From Sphingorhabdus wooponensis (GTDB taxonomy: Bacteria > Pseudomonadota > Alphaproteobacteria > Sphingomonadales > Sphingomonadaceae): DNA of 64,000 bases. Of this stretch, positions 42,594 to 51,859 are shown in pieces. The stretch covers positions 192,001 to 256,000 of the forward strand of contig NZ_RWJI01000001.1 of assembly GCF_003933235.1 (NCBI RefSeq), read 5' to 3'. The notes beneath the pieces were generated by a model that did not search any database, was not told where the DNA came from, and saw nothing but the letters and a program-made list of their open reading frames with translations. Each line of letters starts with the position of its first letter. Position 1 is the stretch's first letter. Position numbers and translations under genes: made by a program.

Positions 42594-43859
42594 TCACGCC
42601 AAGGTGACAAGTCCAATGACTGCGCCGGTCATGGCAGAGGCCATATTGCCCGCGATCCAGCTTTTCATGCCAAACGCCGAAACCTCCGCGCGTCGTGTGG
42701 GCGCGAGCGTGGCGATGGTGGATACCAACAGGCCGACGCTGGCAAGGTTTGCCACCCCGCATAAAGCATAAGTGATAATCAGCTTGCTGCGCGCGTCAAA
42801 TGTGCCGGCGGGCAGGGCGGCGAGATCCAGATAAGCGACATATTCGTTGAGGATGGTCTTTGTACCCATCAAGGCGCCGGCAGCGGGGGCTTGGTCCCAT
42901 GGAATGCCAATACTCCACATCAACGGCGCGAACAGCCAGCCAAAAATGCGTTTGAGGGTAAGGGGCTGTGCATCCATTTGGGGCAGCAGGGCCAGCAATT
43001 GGTCGGTCAAATTGACCAATGCGAACACGACGATGATGATCGCGATGACGGCCAGCACCAATTGAATGCCCTCCATCGTCCCTTTGATGACTGCGTCCAT
43101 GCTGCTTTCATATTTCAGGTCGGCGTCGGCATCTTCTGCGCTGATGCTGCCGTCGCCGGGGACCATCAGGCGCGCAATAAGCACGGCGGCGGGTAAGGAA
43201 ATCAGCGAGGCAACAATCATATGGCCCACGGCGTTCGGCACCGTCTTGGACAAAGTGGTGGCATAGAGCACAAGAATAGCGCCGGAGATGGTCGCCATGA
43301 TCAACACCATGATCATGAACAATTCGGAACGGCTCATCCGTTCAAACCATGCGCGCAACACCAGCGGGGATTCGACCACGCCCAAAAACATGGTCGCGCC
43401 GCCGCCCAGTCCCACGACGCCGCTAACGCCTAAGGTCTTGCGCAAGGCCCATGACAGGCCACGAACCGCCGCGCGTAAGATGCCCCAATGCCACAACAAA
43501 GCCGAAAGCGCGGAAAAGACGATGATGAGCGGCAATATTTGAAACGCGACGATGACCGGCTGTTCCACGCCGGGCTTGAGCACAAAGGGAATGGGCGCGC
43601 CGCCGGTATAACCAAACATATAGCTGGATCCGACCAATGTCGCCTTTTCCACGGCCGCCACGGCATTATTGGCATAGCCGACCAAGGTCCAGATGAACGG
43701 CACGCGGGTGACCGCCAACGCGAGGGCGATTTGCACAAAAAGCGCGCCGAAAATCCAACGCCAAGACGGCCGTGCAGCGCGATCTTCGGACAAGGCCCAC
43801 GCCAATGTCAGGATCAGCGCGATGCCGATTAATCCCTGTCCCTGCTGCAAAACCGCCAT
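42594..43859 (-). CDS. nupC: Concentrative nucleoside transporter (NupC/CNT family)
   Basis: The 421-residue membrane protein has the CNT layout: an N-terminal hydrophobic domain, a gate-like NupC domain with LGVSGVVGLGGGATMFLGVVESP, then ATISGAILVLYATTLS, MGTKTILNEYVAY and TYALCGVANLASVGLLVSTIATLAP. It should import nucleosides with Na+ or H+. The ATG has a weak ribosome site. Confidence 0.92.
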   Translation of the reverse strand: MAVLQQGQGLIGIALILTLAWALSEDRAARPSWRWIFGALFVQIALALAVTRVPFIWTLVGYANNAVAAVEKATLVGSSYMFGYTGGAPIPFVLKPGVEQPVIVAFQILPLIIVFSALSALLWHWGILRAAVRGLSWALRKTLGVSGVVGLGGGATMFLGVVESPLVLRAWFERMSRSELFMIMVLIMATISGAILVLYATTLSKTVPNAVGHMIVASLISLPAAVLIARLMVPGDGSISAEDADADLKYESSMDAVIKGTMEGIQLVLAVIAIIIVVFALVNLTDQLLALLPQMDAQPLTLKRIFGWLFAPLMWSIGIPWDQAPAAGALMGTKTILNEYVAYLDLAALPAGTFDARSKLIITYALCGVANLASVGLLVSTIATLAPTRRAEVSAFGMKSWIAGNMASAMTGAVIGLVTLA

Positions 43860-43897
43860 GCCATCGTCACCCCAACTGCGCTTGAGCCTTGGCTTAG

Positions 43898-43931
43898 CCG
43901 CTTTTGACTGCAGACGTTACCCCAAAAGCGG
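43898..43931 (-). terminator. Hairpin between the islet and nupC
   Basis: CCGCTTTTG (43898-43906) and CAAAAGCGG (43923-43931) are perfect 9-bp arms. It lies downstream of the minus-strand islet genes and upstream of nupC, so it may stop islet transcripts. A T run is missing. Confidence 0.5.
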
Positions 43932-43947
43932 GGATGCTGCCTTTGCT

Positions 43948-43978
43948 CCGCTTAAGTGGGCAGGACGCGTTGCAGCAA
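43948..43978. repeat. 31-bp direct repeat flanking the bacteriocin-like islet (left copy)
   Basis: It matches 45543-45573 at 29 of 31 bases in the same orientation. The right copy is the 3' end of hupE including its stop. The DNA between holds the islet. Between 43979 and 44152 no gene is seen. Confidence 0.85.
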
Positions 43979-44152
43979 TCCCCTTAATCACTGACGGCTT
44001 AGTCATCAGTCCGCGTTATAGGCTTGCTCTCCCGTCCAAAAAATGTCTGCTCGAAGCCCAAGCTGCCAAATATTCGACCAGCTACGCTGGCCCCATCTGC
44101 AGAGGACAGATTGTGCAACCGCTTCTCAGATTATTTAGGATTAGTAGCCTAG

Positions 44153-44371
44153 TTACGCCCGGTTTATTCGATCAGTAATGTAGCTGAATGCCATCCCGGA
44201 TAAAACGAGCGCTGAAACCGCTATAAAATAGCTTTGTATGTCGACCTTTTGGATATTTTTATCAAAAAAATACCAGACCGCTACAGCTGAAAAGAGCACC
44301 GCGAATAGCGAAACCAACCTTGCCTTTTTGATTGTCCTTTTAAAGGATCCTCTTTGCTGGAACGAACCCAA
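44153..44371 (-). CDS. Small two-helix membrane protein in the islet
   Basis: The open frame gives up to 72 residues with two membrane segments (SLFAVLFSAVAVWYFF and FIAVSALVLSGMAFSY) and charged ends. The start is unclear: the first TTG sits against a hairpin, and a TTG 18 codons later has an AAGG-type ribosome site, giving about 54 residues. No family is recognised. In this setting a bacteriocin immunity role is possible but unproven. Confidence 0.45.
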   Translation of the reverse strand: MGSFQQRGSFKRTIKKARLVSLFAVLFSAVAVWYFFDKNIQKVDIQSYFIAVSALVLSGMAFSYITDRINRA

Positions 44372-44372
44372 T

Positions 44373-44400
44373 ACCGCACAGTGCTTTAGAACTGTGCGGT
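44373..44400. terminator. 10-bp-stem hairpin inside the islet
   Basis: ACCGCACAGT and ACTGTGCGGT are perfect arms around an 8-base loop, between the peptide gene at 44412 and the membrane protein at 44371. There is no T run, so it may be an attenuator or processing site. Confidence 0.55.
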
Positions 44401-44411
44401 AGTTGTAAAGG

Positions 44412-44522
44412 TTACTTTTTCTTCACTTCCTTGGAATCTAATTTCGGAGTGGTTCCCGCGCCTCCCGAACTTGCAGCCCAGCCGGCCCCGATCGCCACTA
44501 ATCCCATGGTCATTGACACCAT
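44412..44522 (-). CDS. Possible small secreted peptide in the islet
   Basis: A 36-residue frame starts at an ATG (MVSMTMGLVAIGAGWAASS), is glycine-rich and hydrophobic first, and ends in a charged KLDSKEVKKK tail. Longer TTG-started versions exist. No clear ribosome site is seen. Its character and place suggest a second small peptide of the bacteriocin-like cluster, but it could be spurious. Confidence 0.35.
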   Translation of the reverse strand: MVSMTMGLVAIGAGWAASSGGAGTTPKLDSKEVKKK

Positions 44523-44628
44523 AACAAAAGCTGACGCTCGGCCAAGGTTAAGGCATTGCAATCGCTGCGTCTCCAGACAAGCGATTGCGGTTACCGGCAA
44601 CGGCTTCAGGCCGGAATAACATACGCTG

Positions 44629-44841
44629 TCATGAACTTGCGAAGCGCGCGTATACCACCACTAAAGGAAAGCCGGCTAGGAACGAAAAAGACATTCTAAT
44701 CGCTAGCGAAAAATCAGTTTGCGCAAAAAGGTAGCCAACCAAGATCGCGATCATTGGAACCATAATGAGCCCCTCAATCACAGCCAGAGATTTGACAGAA
44801 TCACGCTTGCTCACAAGAGCTACCAAAGGAAATAGGCCCAT
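44629..44841 (-). CDS. Small membrane protein, candidate immunity protein
   Basis: The 70-residue product has two or three hydrophobic segments (SLAVIEGLIMVPMIAILVGYLF and FLAGFPLVVVYARF). An AGGAG ribosome site lies six bases before the ATG, the best in the islet. It starts 43 bases after the glycine-rich peptide gene. Small membrane proteins encoded next to class II bacteriocins often confer immunity; that is the inference here. No specific family is recognised. Confidence 0.6.
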   Translation of the reverse strand: MGLFPLVALVSKRDSVKSLAVIEGLIMVPMIAILVGYLFAQTDFSLAIRMSFSFLAGFPLVVVYARFASS

Positions 44842-44884
44842 AAGTTACTCCTGATGAAAACGAAAATTTACACTAAACCATTTC

Positions 44885-45235
44885 TTAATTTTTATTTCTC
44901 GTACTGTCGATTCTTCCCGAGGCATAGGCACCAGCTACGCCTACCGCTGCACCAACGATTGCCCCAGTCCAAGTTCCAGTTGCCCCTGCAATTGCACCTC
45001 CGACCATTCCACTACCTATCGCAGCCAAAGCTCCGCCAAAGGTGGCACCAGTACCATTGCCGTTTCCAGCGTGCCCGGCGATGTAATTATATCCGCCAAA
45101 GATGCCCCCGACAACGCCCCCAATCGCTCCTCCGGCAGCGCCTACGCTCCCAGATACGATCCTGATTTCATCAAAGCTCAATTCCTGAATTCCGTCAGCG
45201 GGTGCAAAGGCGGCATGTTTATCCATATACGACAT
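44885..45235 (-). CDS. Bacteriocin-like glycine-rich precursor peptide
   Basis: About 116 residues. Residues 15-30 (GIQELSFDEIRIVSGS) look like a double-glycine-type leader (ELSxxEIxxVSG) with GS at the cleavage point. The rest is a Gly/Ala-rich, GxxxG-containing hydrophobic peptide (GAIGGVVGGIFGGYNYIAGH; AIGSGMVGGAIAGATGTWTG), as in class II/microcin-V-like bacteriocins. The ATG at 45235 was chosen for its GGAG site; an ATG seven codons earlier lacks one. No dedicated ABC exporter is in the window. Glycine-zipper envelope proteins are the alternative. Confidence 0.65.
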   Translation of the reverse strand: MSYMDKHAAFAPADGIQELSFDEIRIVSGSVGAAGGAIGGVVGGIFGGYNYIAGHAGNGNGTGATFGGALAAIGSGMVGGAIAGATGTWTGAIVGAAVGVAGAYASGRIDSTRNKN

Positions 45236-45337
45236 AAGCGCTTCTCCATCTTGCATGGGGCTACGTCATTGCAACCCGAGAGCAGGCTGCTCCGCCGCCG
45301 CCAAATTGTCGAGGGTTCAGAGGGCTTAAATTTTCGT

Positions 45338-45354
45338 ATACTAATCGTTGGTAT
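45338..45354. promoter_or_regulatory. Dyad element upstream of the bacteriocin-like gene
   Basis: ATACTAATCGTTGGTAT is a palindrome with one arm mismatch, about 100 bases upstream of the peptide start within AT-rich sequence that can serve as promoter. The 45257-45546 gap otherwise shows no credible gene. Confidence 0.4.
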
Positions 45355-45542
45355 ATCAAAAATGGATCGCGCGCGCAGAACGGCGTCTCGCTCTGGCGTG
45401 CATATTTGGTCCGCTGCGCATCGAACGATAGACGCGACAGACCTCAGCCTGCGTTGGGGCGACGATAAAGTTAAAATACGCAGCATCTAAAAAAGAATAC
45501 CCCTGTCGCGCAGAGGGCCACGATGCGCGCCCTTATATTGTG

Positions 45543-45573
45543 CCGCTTAAGTGGGTAGGACGCGTTGTAGCAA
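45543..45573. repeat. 31-bp direct repeat flanking the islet (right copy, hupE 3' end)
   Basis: It covers the last nine codons and stop of hupE (LLQRVLPT) and matches 43948-43978 with two mismatches. A 1,595-bp unit separates the copies. Confidence 0.85.
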
Positions 45574-46536
45574 CCACATGACGGCTATGCCGCCAATGGC
45601 ATATGCGCTGACCAGCTGAACGCGGGCGGCGTAGAGCGCATGTACGCGACGGAGCGCCCATAAGACCAACATCGCCACGGCGACGATGACAAGCTGCCCC
45701 GCCTCAACGCCCAGATTGAAGGTTAGCAATGCCATGGGCACTTCGCCCTGCGGCAATCCGATTTCGGCCAATGCCCCAGCAAAGCCAAAGCCATGGAGCA
45801 AGCCAAAGAGAAAAGCGACGACCCATGGAAAACGCTCTGACAAGCGTAGTTCACCGGGTTTGCGTTTGACGATTTCGACGGCGAGGAAGACAATCGATAA
45901 AGCGATTGCGGCCTCAACCGGCGGGCCGGGGACGCTGATAAGTTCATGCGTTGTGGCCACCAAGGTCAGCGAATGGGCTATCGTGAAGGCCGTTACCGTT
46001 GCCGCCACGCGCCATGCGCCATTGAGCAAAAGCACAAGGCACAGCACGAACAACAAATGGTCATATCCCATCAATATATGTTCGACGCCGGTCACAAAAT
46101 AGGTCCGCGCGACCTGCCATCGGTCGGCCTTTTGCAGGATTACAGCCGATGGGCTGGCAGGGGTTAGCCGGGCGGCTTGCGTGATGCCATTAGCGGATTG
46201 ATAGCGCAGCAAGGCGTCGGCTGGTGTATTTTCCATCCCACTTAAGCGGACCGAGCGGCCAGCCAAACTTGTGTCGCAGTCAATATCCCAACGCGCCAGC
46301 AAAGCGGCGGCGTCCACACTGCGTACCGGTTCGGTTGCCTTACAATCATTGGGAAAAACGGGAACCACGCGCGCGGCAAGGCCGGGCCTTATGGGTGCTT
46401 TCCATGTAATTTTATATTGGTGCGCTGCGGTTTCCCGCTCGCGGATTTCCAAATAGCCCGGTTGTAAATCGTCCGCGCGGGCAACCGACGTGAAGCCACT
46501 GGCGAGCAGGAGCAAAAGGAGAAAGCGGACAATCAC
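45547..46536 (-). CDS. HupE/UreJ-family membrane protein
   Basis: The 329-residue protein has a Sec signal peptide (residues 1-21, SVARA), a periplasmic domain of about 130 residues, and then a HupE/UreJ_2-type membrane domain (VTGVEHILMGYDHLLFVLCLVLL, TAFTIAHSLTLVATTH, FLFGLLHGFGFAGALAE). Related proteins are metal (nickel/cobalt) permease-like, but this subfamily is uncharacterised. It starts with GTG overlapping the parvulin stop. Its 3' end is duplicated at 43948. Confidence 0.88.
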   Translation of the reverse strand: MIVRFLLLLLLASGFTSVARADDLQPGYLEIRERETAAHQYKITWKAPIRPGLAARVVPVFPNDCKATEPVRSVDAAALLARWDIDCDTSLAGRSVRLSGMENTPADALLRYQSANGITQAARLTPASPSAVILQKADRWQVARTYFVTGVEHILMGYDHLLFVLCLVLLLNGAWRVAATVTAFTIAHSLTLVATTHELISVPGPPVEAAIALSIVFLAVEIVKRKPGELRLSERFPWVVAFLFGLLHGFGFAGALAEIGLPQGEVPMALLTFNLGVEAGQLVIVAVAMLVLWALRRVHALYAARVQLVSAYAIGGIAVMWLLQRVLPT

Positions 46537-47345
46537 GGCTTGGCGATACGAATGTCATATCCGTCGAGCAGCGCCTGATAGGCGGCCGCTTCGCGTGTGG
46601 CCTGCGTTTCGGCACGCCAGTCATTGGACACGCGCTGACGAATGTCGGACAAAGGCGGTGTCCCCGAGGCAACAATGTCGCGCACGCGCACGGCGTGCCA
46701 GCCAAAACCAGATTGGACTGGTCCGCTCCAACGCCCTTTGGGCAAAGTGCGCAGACTGTCGGCAAAGCCATCGCCAAATTCGCGGCCAATGCTGTCCGAC
46801 GCCGCCTTTTCCAGGCTTGCTGATACGCTCAACGGCTGCGCCTGCACTTGCTTTCCGGCGTTCAGGGCAAGGATGGCTGCTTTCGCGGCCTCTGCATCGT
46901 CGCCCAAAAATCTCTGGTCAAAACTGAAGGCCGGTTTTTCGGCATAGCGGATTGTGTTGGCGGCATAGAAGCTTTGCAACGCGGCTTCGGTTGGTTCCAT
47001 ATTCTGGATTTCGGCATTTGCCAGAAATTCCATTTTGGCGCGTAGACGGCGGCGGATGACGGGATCATCGACGTCGAGGCCAAGGCGCATGCCTTCGCGA
47101 AAATAGATTTCTTCTTTGATATAATCGCGGATCAGGCTGTCGAGTTGCTCTTGGGTGGGCGCGCGCCGCCACGTCTGTTCCCATACTGACGCCAGCCGGG
47201 TAACGTCTGCTTCATTGATGGTGATGCTGCGGTCGAGGCTGTCTTCCCCGCCAAACTGCCCCATCAACAGGAACAGGGCCGACCCTGCGCCAAGGAAATG
47301 CACCAAAGGCTCTCGCAGGGCCTGCTTCATCCAATCATATGTCAT
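46533..47345 (-). CDS. Membrane-anchored parvulin-type peptidylprolyl isomerase
   Basis: The 270-residue protein has an N-terminal membrane segment (VHFLGAGSALFLLMG), a helical SurA/PpiC-like region (RDYIKEEIYFREGMRLGLDVDDPVIRRRLRAKMEFL) and a degenerate rotamase region ending in SGFGWHAVRVRDIV. It probably helps fold periplasmic proteins. It overlaps galK and hupE by four bases each, so all are in one operon. Confidence 0.85.
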   Translation of the reverse strand: MTYDWMKQALREPLVHFLGAGSALFLLMGQFGGEDSLDRSITINEADVTRLASVWEQTWRRAPTQEQLDSLIRDYIKEEIYFREGMRLGLDVDDPVIRRRLRAKMEFLANAEIQNMEPTEAALQSFYAANTIRYAEKPAFSFDQRFLGDDAEAAKAAILALNAGKQVQAQPLSVSASLEKAASDSIGREFGDGFADSLRTLPKGRWSGPVQSGFGWHAVRVRDIVASGTPPLSDIRQRVSNDWRAETQATREAAAYQALLDGYDIRIAKP

Positions 47346-48499
47346 AATATGCTAACCCCGGGGCCAGGACGTTCCACCATGATAAGCGGCGCGTCGCCCT
47401 TTGGCGTTTTATAAGCTGATTCAATTTTGGCCTGCACATCTGCCACACGCGCACGCGGCATGATCGCCACAGCTGCGCCGCCAAATCCTCCACCCGTCAT
47501 TCGTGCGCCCCCTTGATGGCCAATCGCATATTGCAAGATCGCTACCAAATCATCCATCGCAGGAATAGTGATTTCGAAATCGTCGCGCATCGATTTATGG
47601 CTTTGCGCCATCAATGTACCAAGCGTGACAAGGTCGCCTTTGGCAAGCGCATTGGCTGCGTCCAAGGTCCGCTGATTTTCGGTGATGACATGGCGCGCGC
47701 GGGCCGTGGTGACCGCGTCGAGATTGGCTGCGGCCAACATGTCCAAATCCGCGTCACGCAGGGCGCTTACCCCCATCGCTGCGGCCGCCGCCTCACACTG
47801 CCGCCGGCGCGCGTTATAATGCCCGTCCACCAAACCGCGGGTGACGCCGGAATGGACGATCATGATGGCGACATCATCGGAAAGGGGGGCGTCAGTTAAC
47901 TCTAAGCTGCGGCAGTCGATCAACAGCGCATGGCCCGCCTTGCCTTGCGCCGAAATCAACTGGTCCATGATGCCGCATTGGGTACCGACAAAATCGCACT
48001 CCGCTTTTTGTGCAATTTGCGCGAGGCGGCTGTTGTCGATGCCGATGCCGTTCAGCGCCAAATGGGCCTTGCCCACCGCCACCGCGAGCGCCGCGGATGA
48101 GGACAGGCCAGCGCCTTGGGGCAGGTTGCCCGCAATGGCCATTTTAGCCCCGCTGAGGGCGTGACCTGCATTTTGCAATGCCAATGTCATGCCGCGCACA
48201 TAATCGGCCCAGGGCTGCTTTAAATTGCGTTCTGGGGGTGTTTGCAGACTGAACGTGTCGCGCGCATTGTCGAAGTCCGCAGCGACCACTTCGACAGTGT
48301 CATCATCGCCCGTGCTGATCGCCACCATATTGGCAGGGCCAATCGCGCAGGGCAGGACAAAGCCGTCATTATAATCGGTATGCTCACCAATCAGATTCAC
48401 CCGCCCGGGCGCCCGCACAACAAGGTCGGGGGCATGGCCATAATGTTCCGCAAAGGTGGCGGTCACACGATCCAATAGCGCTTGGTCGCGTGTGTTCAT
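47342..48499 (-). CDS. galK: Galactokinase
   Basis: The 385-residue GHMP kinase has the signature GRVNLIGEHTDYNDGFVLPCAI, ATP loop NLPQGAGLSSSAALAVAV and C-terminal TGGGFGGAAVAIM. It phosphorylates galactose to galactose-1-phosphate. It overlaps galT by four bases, forming a Leloir pair. Confidence 0.96.
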   Translation of the reverse strand: MNTRDQALLDRVTATFAEHYGHAPDLVVRAPGRVNLIGEHTDYNDGFVLPCAIGPANMVAISTGDDDTVEVVAADFDNARDTFSLQTPPERNLKQPWADYVRGMTLALQNAGHALSGAKMAIAGNLPQGAGLSSSAALAVAVGKAHLALNGIGIDNSRLAQIAQKAECDFVGTQCGIMDQLISAQGKAGHALLIDCRSLELTDAPLSDDVAIMIVHSGVTRGLVDGHYNARRRQCEAAAAAMGVSALRDADLDMLAAANLDAVTTARARHVITENQRTLDAANALAKGDLVTLGTLMAQSHKSMRDDFEITIPAMDDLVAILQYAIGHQGGARMTGGGFGGAAVAIMPRARVADVQAKIESAYKTPKGDAPLIMVERPGPGVSIL

Positions 48500-49530
48500 C
48501 GCTGGCTCCGGTAATGGATTTTGTCCGTGGCGCGTAAATGTGCGGCAGCGGCCTCCGGTGTCAGGTCGCGTTGCGCTTCGGCCAGCATTTCATAACCGAC
48601 CATGAACTTGCGGACACTCGCGGAGCGCAACAAGGGCGGATAGAAATGTGCATGCAATTGCCAATGCGGGGCATCGGGCGTTGCGCTGGGTGCGCCATGC
48701 CAGCCCATGGAATAAGGGAAGCTGGTCTGGAAAAGATTGTCATAAGCGATGGTCACCGCCTTCATGATATCCGCGAGAGCATCCCTTTCTTCTGGCGCGA
48801 GCGCGTGCATGTGCTGAACGGCAAAACGCGGCAGTAAAAGGATTTCATATGGCCAGCTTGCCCAATAAGGCACGACCGCAATCCAATGGTCATTCTGTGC
48901 CACCGTTCGCGCGCCGTCATCCGCCTCTTGTGCGGCATAGGTTAGCAGCATTGCCGATTGATGTTGTTCAAACCATTCCGCTTGCGCTGCATCCTCACGC
49001 TCGGGTTCGGCGGGAACATAATCGGTCGCCCAAATCTGCCCATGCGGATGCGGGCTGGAGCAGCCCATCATCGCGCCCTTATTTTCGAAAATCTGGACAT
49101 AAGCATGGACAGCGGAAAGCTCTTTTTCCTGCGCGGCCCAACTATCGACCACAGTACGGATGTCGGCCACCGGCATTTCCGGCAACGTCTTTCCATGGTC
49201 CGGTGAAAAACACATTACTCTACAGGCTCCATTGGCAAGAGCCGCACGAAACAAGGGTTTGTCTTTTTCTACTCTACACCCTGCGCTGGGCATCAATGCG
49301 GCAAAGTCATTGTCGAAAATAAAGACATTTTTGTAGTCAGGATTGCGCAATCCGCCCGCGCGTTCATTGCCCGCGCATAAATAACAATCGGGATCGTGCG
49401 CCGGCCGTACGGCGGTGTCTTGTATATCTTGCTGCCCCTGCCATGGCCGCTTGGCGCGGTGCGGCGATACCAAAATCCATTCATTTTTCAATGGGTTGAA
49501 GCGGCGGTGGGGCTGCTCATGGAATGACAT
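48496..49530 (-). CDS. galT: Galactose-1-phosphate uridylyltransferase
   Basis: The 344-residue HIT-superfamily enzyme has the N-terminal [17 protein letters not shown], a [10 protein letters not shown] zinc-type motif, the catalytic HPHGQIWA (His nucleophile) and [23 protein letters not shown]. It exchanges uridylyl between UDP-glucose and galactose-1-phosphate. The ATG at 49530 was preferred to a TTG six codons earlier. It overlaps the ung 3' end. Confidence 0.95.
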   Translation of the reverse strand: MSFHEQPHRRFNPLKNEWILVSPHRAKRPWQGQQDIQDTAVRPAHDPDCYLCAGNERAGGLRNPDYKNVFIFDNDFAALMPSAGCRVEKDKPLFRAALANGACRVMCFSPDHGKTLPEMPVADIRTVVDSWAAQEKELSAVHAYVQIFENKGAMMGCSSPHPHGQIWATDYVPAEPEREDAAQAEWFEQHQSAMLLTYAAQEADDGARTVAQNDHWIAVVPYWASWPYEILLLPRFAVQHMHALAPEERDALADIMKAVTIAYDNLFQTSFPYSMGWHGAPSATPDAPHWQLHAHFYPPLLRSASVRKFMVGYEMLAEAQRDLTPEAAAAHLRATDKIHYRSQR

Positions 49531-50206
49531 TGGGAAGTGTCCAATCAATCGGCGGGAGCCCGTTGCTAACCAGAAAGGCGTTGCATTGCGAGAAATGTTT
49601 GCAGCCCAAAAAGCCGTTATGCGCCGACAAAGGCGATGGATGCGCGGCCTTCAACACGAGATGGCGACCGCTATCCACATGCGCCGCCTTTTTATGGGCA
49701 TAAGCGCCCCACAGCATGAACACGACGGGTTCTGCCTTGTCGTTCACCAGCGTAATAATTGCGTCAGTAAGCTGCTCCCAGCCCTTTTTACTATGCGACG
49801 CGGCTTTTGCCATTTCGACCGTGAGAACGCTGTTGAGCAGCAGCACGCCTTGCCGCGCCCAATGCTCCAAAAAGCCGTGACGTGGGCGGGGGATACCCAA
49901 GTCGCTTTGTAACTCTTTGTAAATATTGAAAAGACTTGGCGGAGGGCGCACGCTCGGTGGCACGCTAAAACACAGGCCATGCGCTTGCCCCGGCCCATGA
50001 TACGGGTCTTGCCCCAAAATGACGACGCGCACTTTGTCCAGCGGCGTGAGTTCAAGCGCACGGAACCATGCGCCCTGCGGCGGGTAAATCGTCTTGCCTG
50101 CGGCAATCTCGGCGGCGAGAAAGCCTTGGAGCGCCAAGGTCTCTCCTGTAGCAAGCGCCGCCTGCAGCGGCGTCTGCCAATTTTGTGGTAGCGCGAAAGC
50201 GGTCAT
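49517..50206 (-). CDS. ung: Uracil-DNA glycosylase
   Basis: The 229-residue protein has the active-site block [22 protein letters not shown] (catalytic Asp in GQDPYH) and the C-terminal [21 protein letters not shown]. It removes uracil from DNA. The ATG at 50206 overlaps the gltX stop as ATGA; codons upstream in the same frame belong to gltX. Confidence 0.96.
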   Translation of the reverse strand: MTAFALPQNWQTPLQAALATGETLALQGFLAAEIAAGKTIYPPQGAWFRALELTPLDKVRVVILGQDPYHGPGQAHGLCFSVPPSVRPPPSLFNIYKELQSDLGIPRPRHGFLEHWARQGVLLLNSVLTVEMAKAASHSKKGWEQLTDAIITLVNDKAEPVVFMLWGAYAHKKAAHVDSGRHLVLKAAHPSPLSAHNGFLGCKHFSQCNAFLVSNGLPPIDWTLPNVIP

Positions 50207-51714
50207 TCGGCCTTGGGCGGTGCCGTCAGCAAATCGGTCCAAGCCTTCGCCTCTTTGGATGTGGCAGGGCCAAGCAATTCCATTGCATGGCGCAAACGCT
50301 CGCGAATGATGTCGCGGCCCAAATGCGCAATCGCGTCGAACAAAGGCACACCCTGCGCACTGCCGGTGATGGCGATGTAGAAGGGACGAATGACGTCTTT
50401 CAACTTGGCGTCGAGAACCTCGGCGGTACGGCGCAACGTGGCTTCAATGCCTTCGCGGTTCCATTCGATCATATTATCGAACTGCTGCAAGCCAAGGGTA
50501 TAGGCCGCGCGCTGTGCATCTTGCTCAAGCTTCACACCATCGCGCAGGCGCTCTACGGTCATGCCGTCAATCCGGTTCATGAAGAACATCGCGGTCAGGC
50601 CACCCAAGTCCGACATTTTGGTAATCCGTGCCTGCGCCATTTCAGCGATAGGGGTGAGGTAGCTATCATTGAGCGCCCATGCTTTCACGGCATCCAAGAA
50701 TTCCGAAACGCTGAGTTCTTCGCGCAAATAGCGGCCATTGAGCCAGTCCAGCTTTGACGTGTCGAACACGGGGCCGCCGAGCGAGATATTGTGCACGTCA
50801 AATTCATCAATAAGCGTTTGTAGCGAGGTTTTCTCATCTTCTTCGCTGGCCGATTTGATGAAAAGGCCCAAGAAGTTCTGCATCGCCTGCGGCAGGTAAC
50901 CTGCGCGCTGATAATATAAGATACTGGTTGGATTTTTGCGCTTCGACAGCTTCGATTTGTCGGCATTGCGGAGCAACGGCAAATGCGTAAGCACGGGCGG
51001 TTCCCAGCCGAAATATTGGTACAGCAATAGATGCTTTGGCGCGGATGAAATCCACTCCTCACCGCGCATGACATGCGTGATGCCCATCAGATGGTCATCG
51101 ACAACATTGGCGAGATGGTAGGTCGGCAAGCCGTCCGACTTCATCAGCACCTGCATGTCAACAACCGCATATTCGAACGCAATTTCGCCGCGCAGCGTAT
51201 CTTGCACAATGCATGTGCCCGTCGTTGGAATTTTCATCCGGACAACGTGCGAAACGCCTTCACTGTCGAGCTTTGCGATATCGTCAGCAGTTAGCGAAAG
51301 GCATGCGCCATCATATTTTGGTGGTTGCTTCGCCGCCATTTGCGCCGCGCGTGATGCCGCCAGCTTTTCTGGCGTACAATAGCATTTGAATGCATGGCCA
51401 TCGGCCAGCAACTGGTCGCAATGCGCGGTGTAAATCGCGCTGCGTTCTGACTGGCGATAGGGACCGTGCGGGCCGCCAACATCAGGACCTTCGTCCCAGC
51501 TAAGGCCCAGCCAACGCAGCGATTCTAAAATCATTTTTTCTGATTGCGGTGTTGACCGTGCCTGATCCGTATCCTCAATCCGCAACAGAAATTCGCCCCC
51601 ATGCTTCTTGGCAAAGCAATAATTGATGAGCGCAATATAAGCGGTGCCGACATGTGGATCGCCAGTGGGGGATGGTGCGACCCTGGTGCGGACAGGACGG
51701 GTGATGGCATTCAT
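50203..51714 (-). CDS. gltX: Glutamyl-tRNA synthetase
   Basis: The 503-residue class I synthetase has the HIGH-type motif [17 protein letters not shown] and the KMSKS-type motif SKLSKRKNP, with the expected [11 protein letters not shown] and helical C-terminal anticodon domain. Some alphaproteobacteria use this enzyme also to make Glu-tRNA(Gln). The start [16 protein letters not shown] was preferred to a TTG six codons upstream. It heads the operon with ung, galT, galK. Confidence 0.96.
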   Translation of the reverse strand: MNAITRPVRTRVAPSPTGDPHVGTAYIALINYCFAKKHGGEFLLRIEDTDQARSTPQSEKMILESLRWLGLSWDEGPDVGGPHGPYRQSERSAIYTAHCDQLLADGHAFKCYCTPEKLAASRAAQMAAKQPPKYDGACLSLTADDIAKLDSEGVSHVVRMKIPTTGTCIVQDTLRGEIAFEYAVVDMQVLMKSDGLPTYHLANVVDDHLMGITHVMRGEEWISSAPKHLLLYQYFGWEPPVLTHLPLLRNADKSKLSKRKNPTSILYYQRAGYLPQAMQNFLGLFIKSASEEDEKTSLQTLIDEFDVHNISLGGPVFDTSKLDWLNGRYLREELSVSEFLDAVKAWALNDSYLTPIAEMAQARITKMSDLGGLTAMFFMNRIDGMTVERLRDGVKLEQDAQRAAYTLGLQQFDNMIEWNREGIEATLRRTAEVLDAKLKDVIRPFYIAITGSAQGVPLFDAIAHLGRDIIRERLRHAMELLGPATSKEAKAWTDLLTAPPKAE

Positions 51715-51859
51715 GATGGAGACTTCTTTCAATGTCGGTTCGGCGGCCCTCTAACAAGCTGCAGCCCGCTTGTCATCTGTGCGGTGCGTTGCCGGAAATT
51801 CGCTTAGGGGTAAAGTCTGCCTAGCGGAAACCTGTGAACGGGCGTAGCGGTTACGCTTA

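Noticed and set aside
45071-45490. 139-residue plus-strand frame across the bacteriocin-like gene
   Set aside because: It is antisense to the glycine-rich peptide gene, lacks a ribosome site and shows no domain; its last 42 codons from 45361 were considered as a separate gene but have no support.
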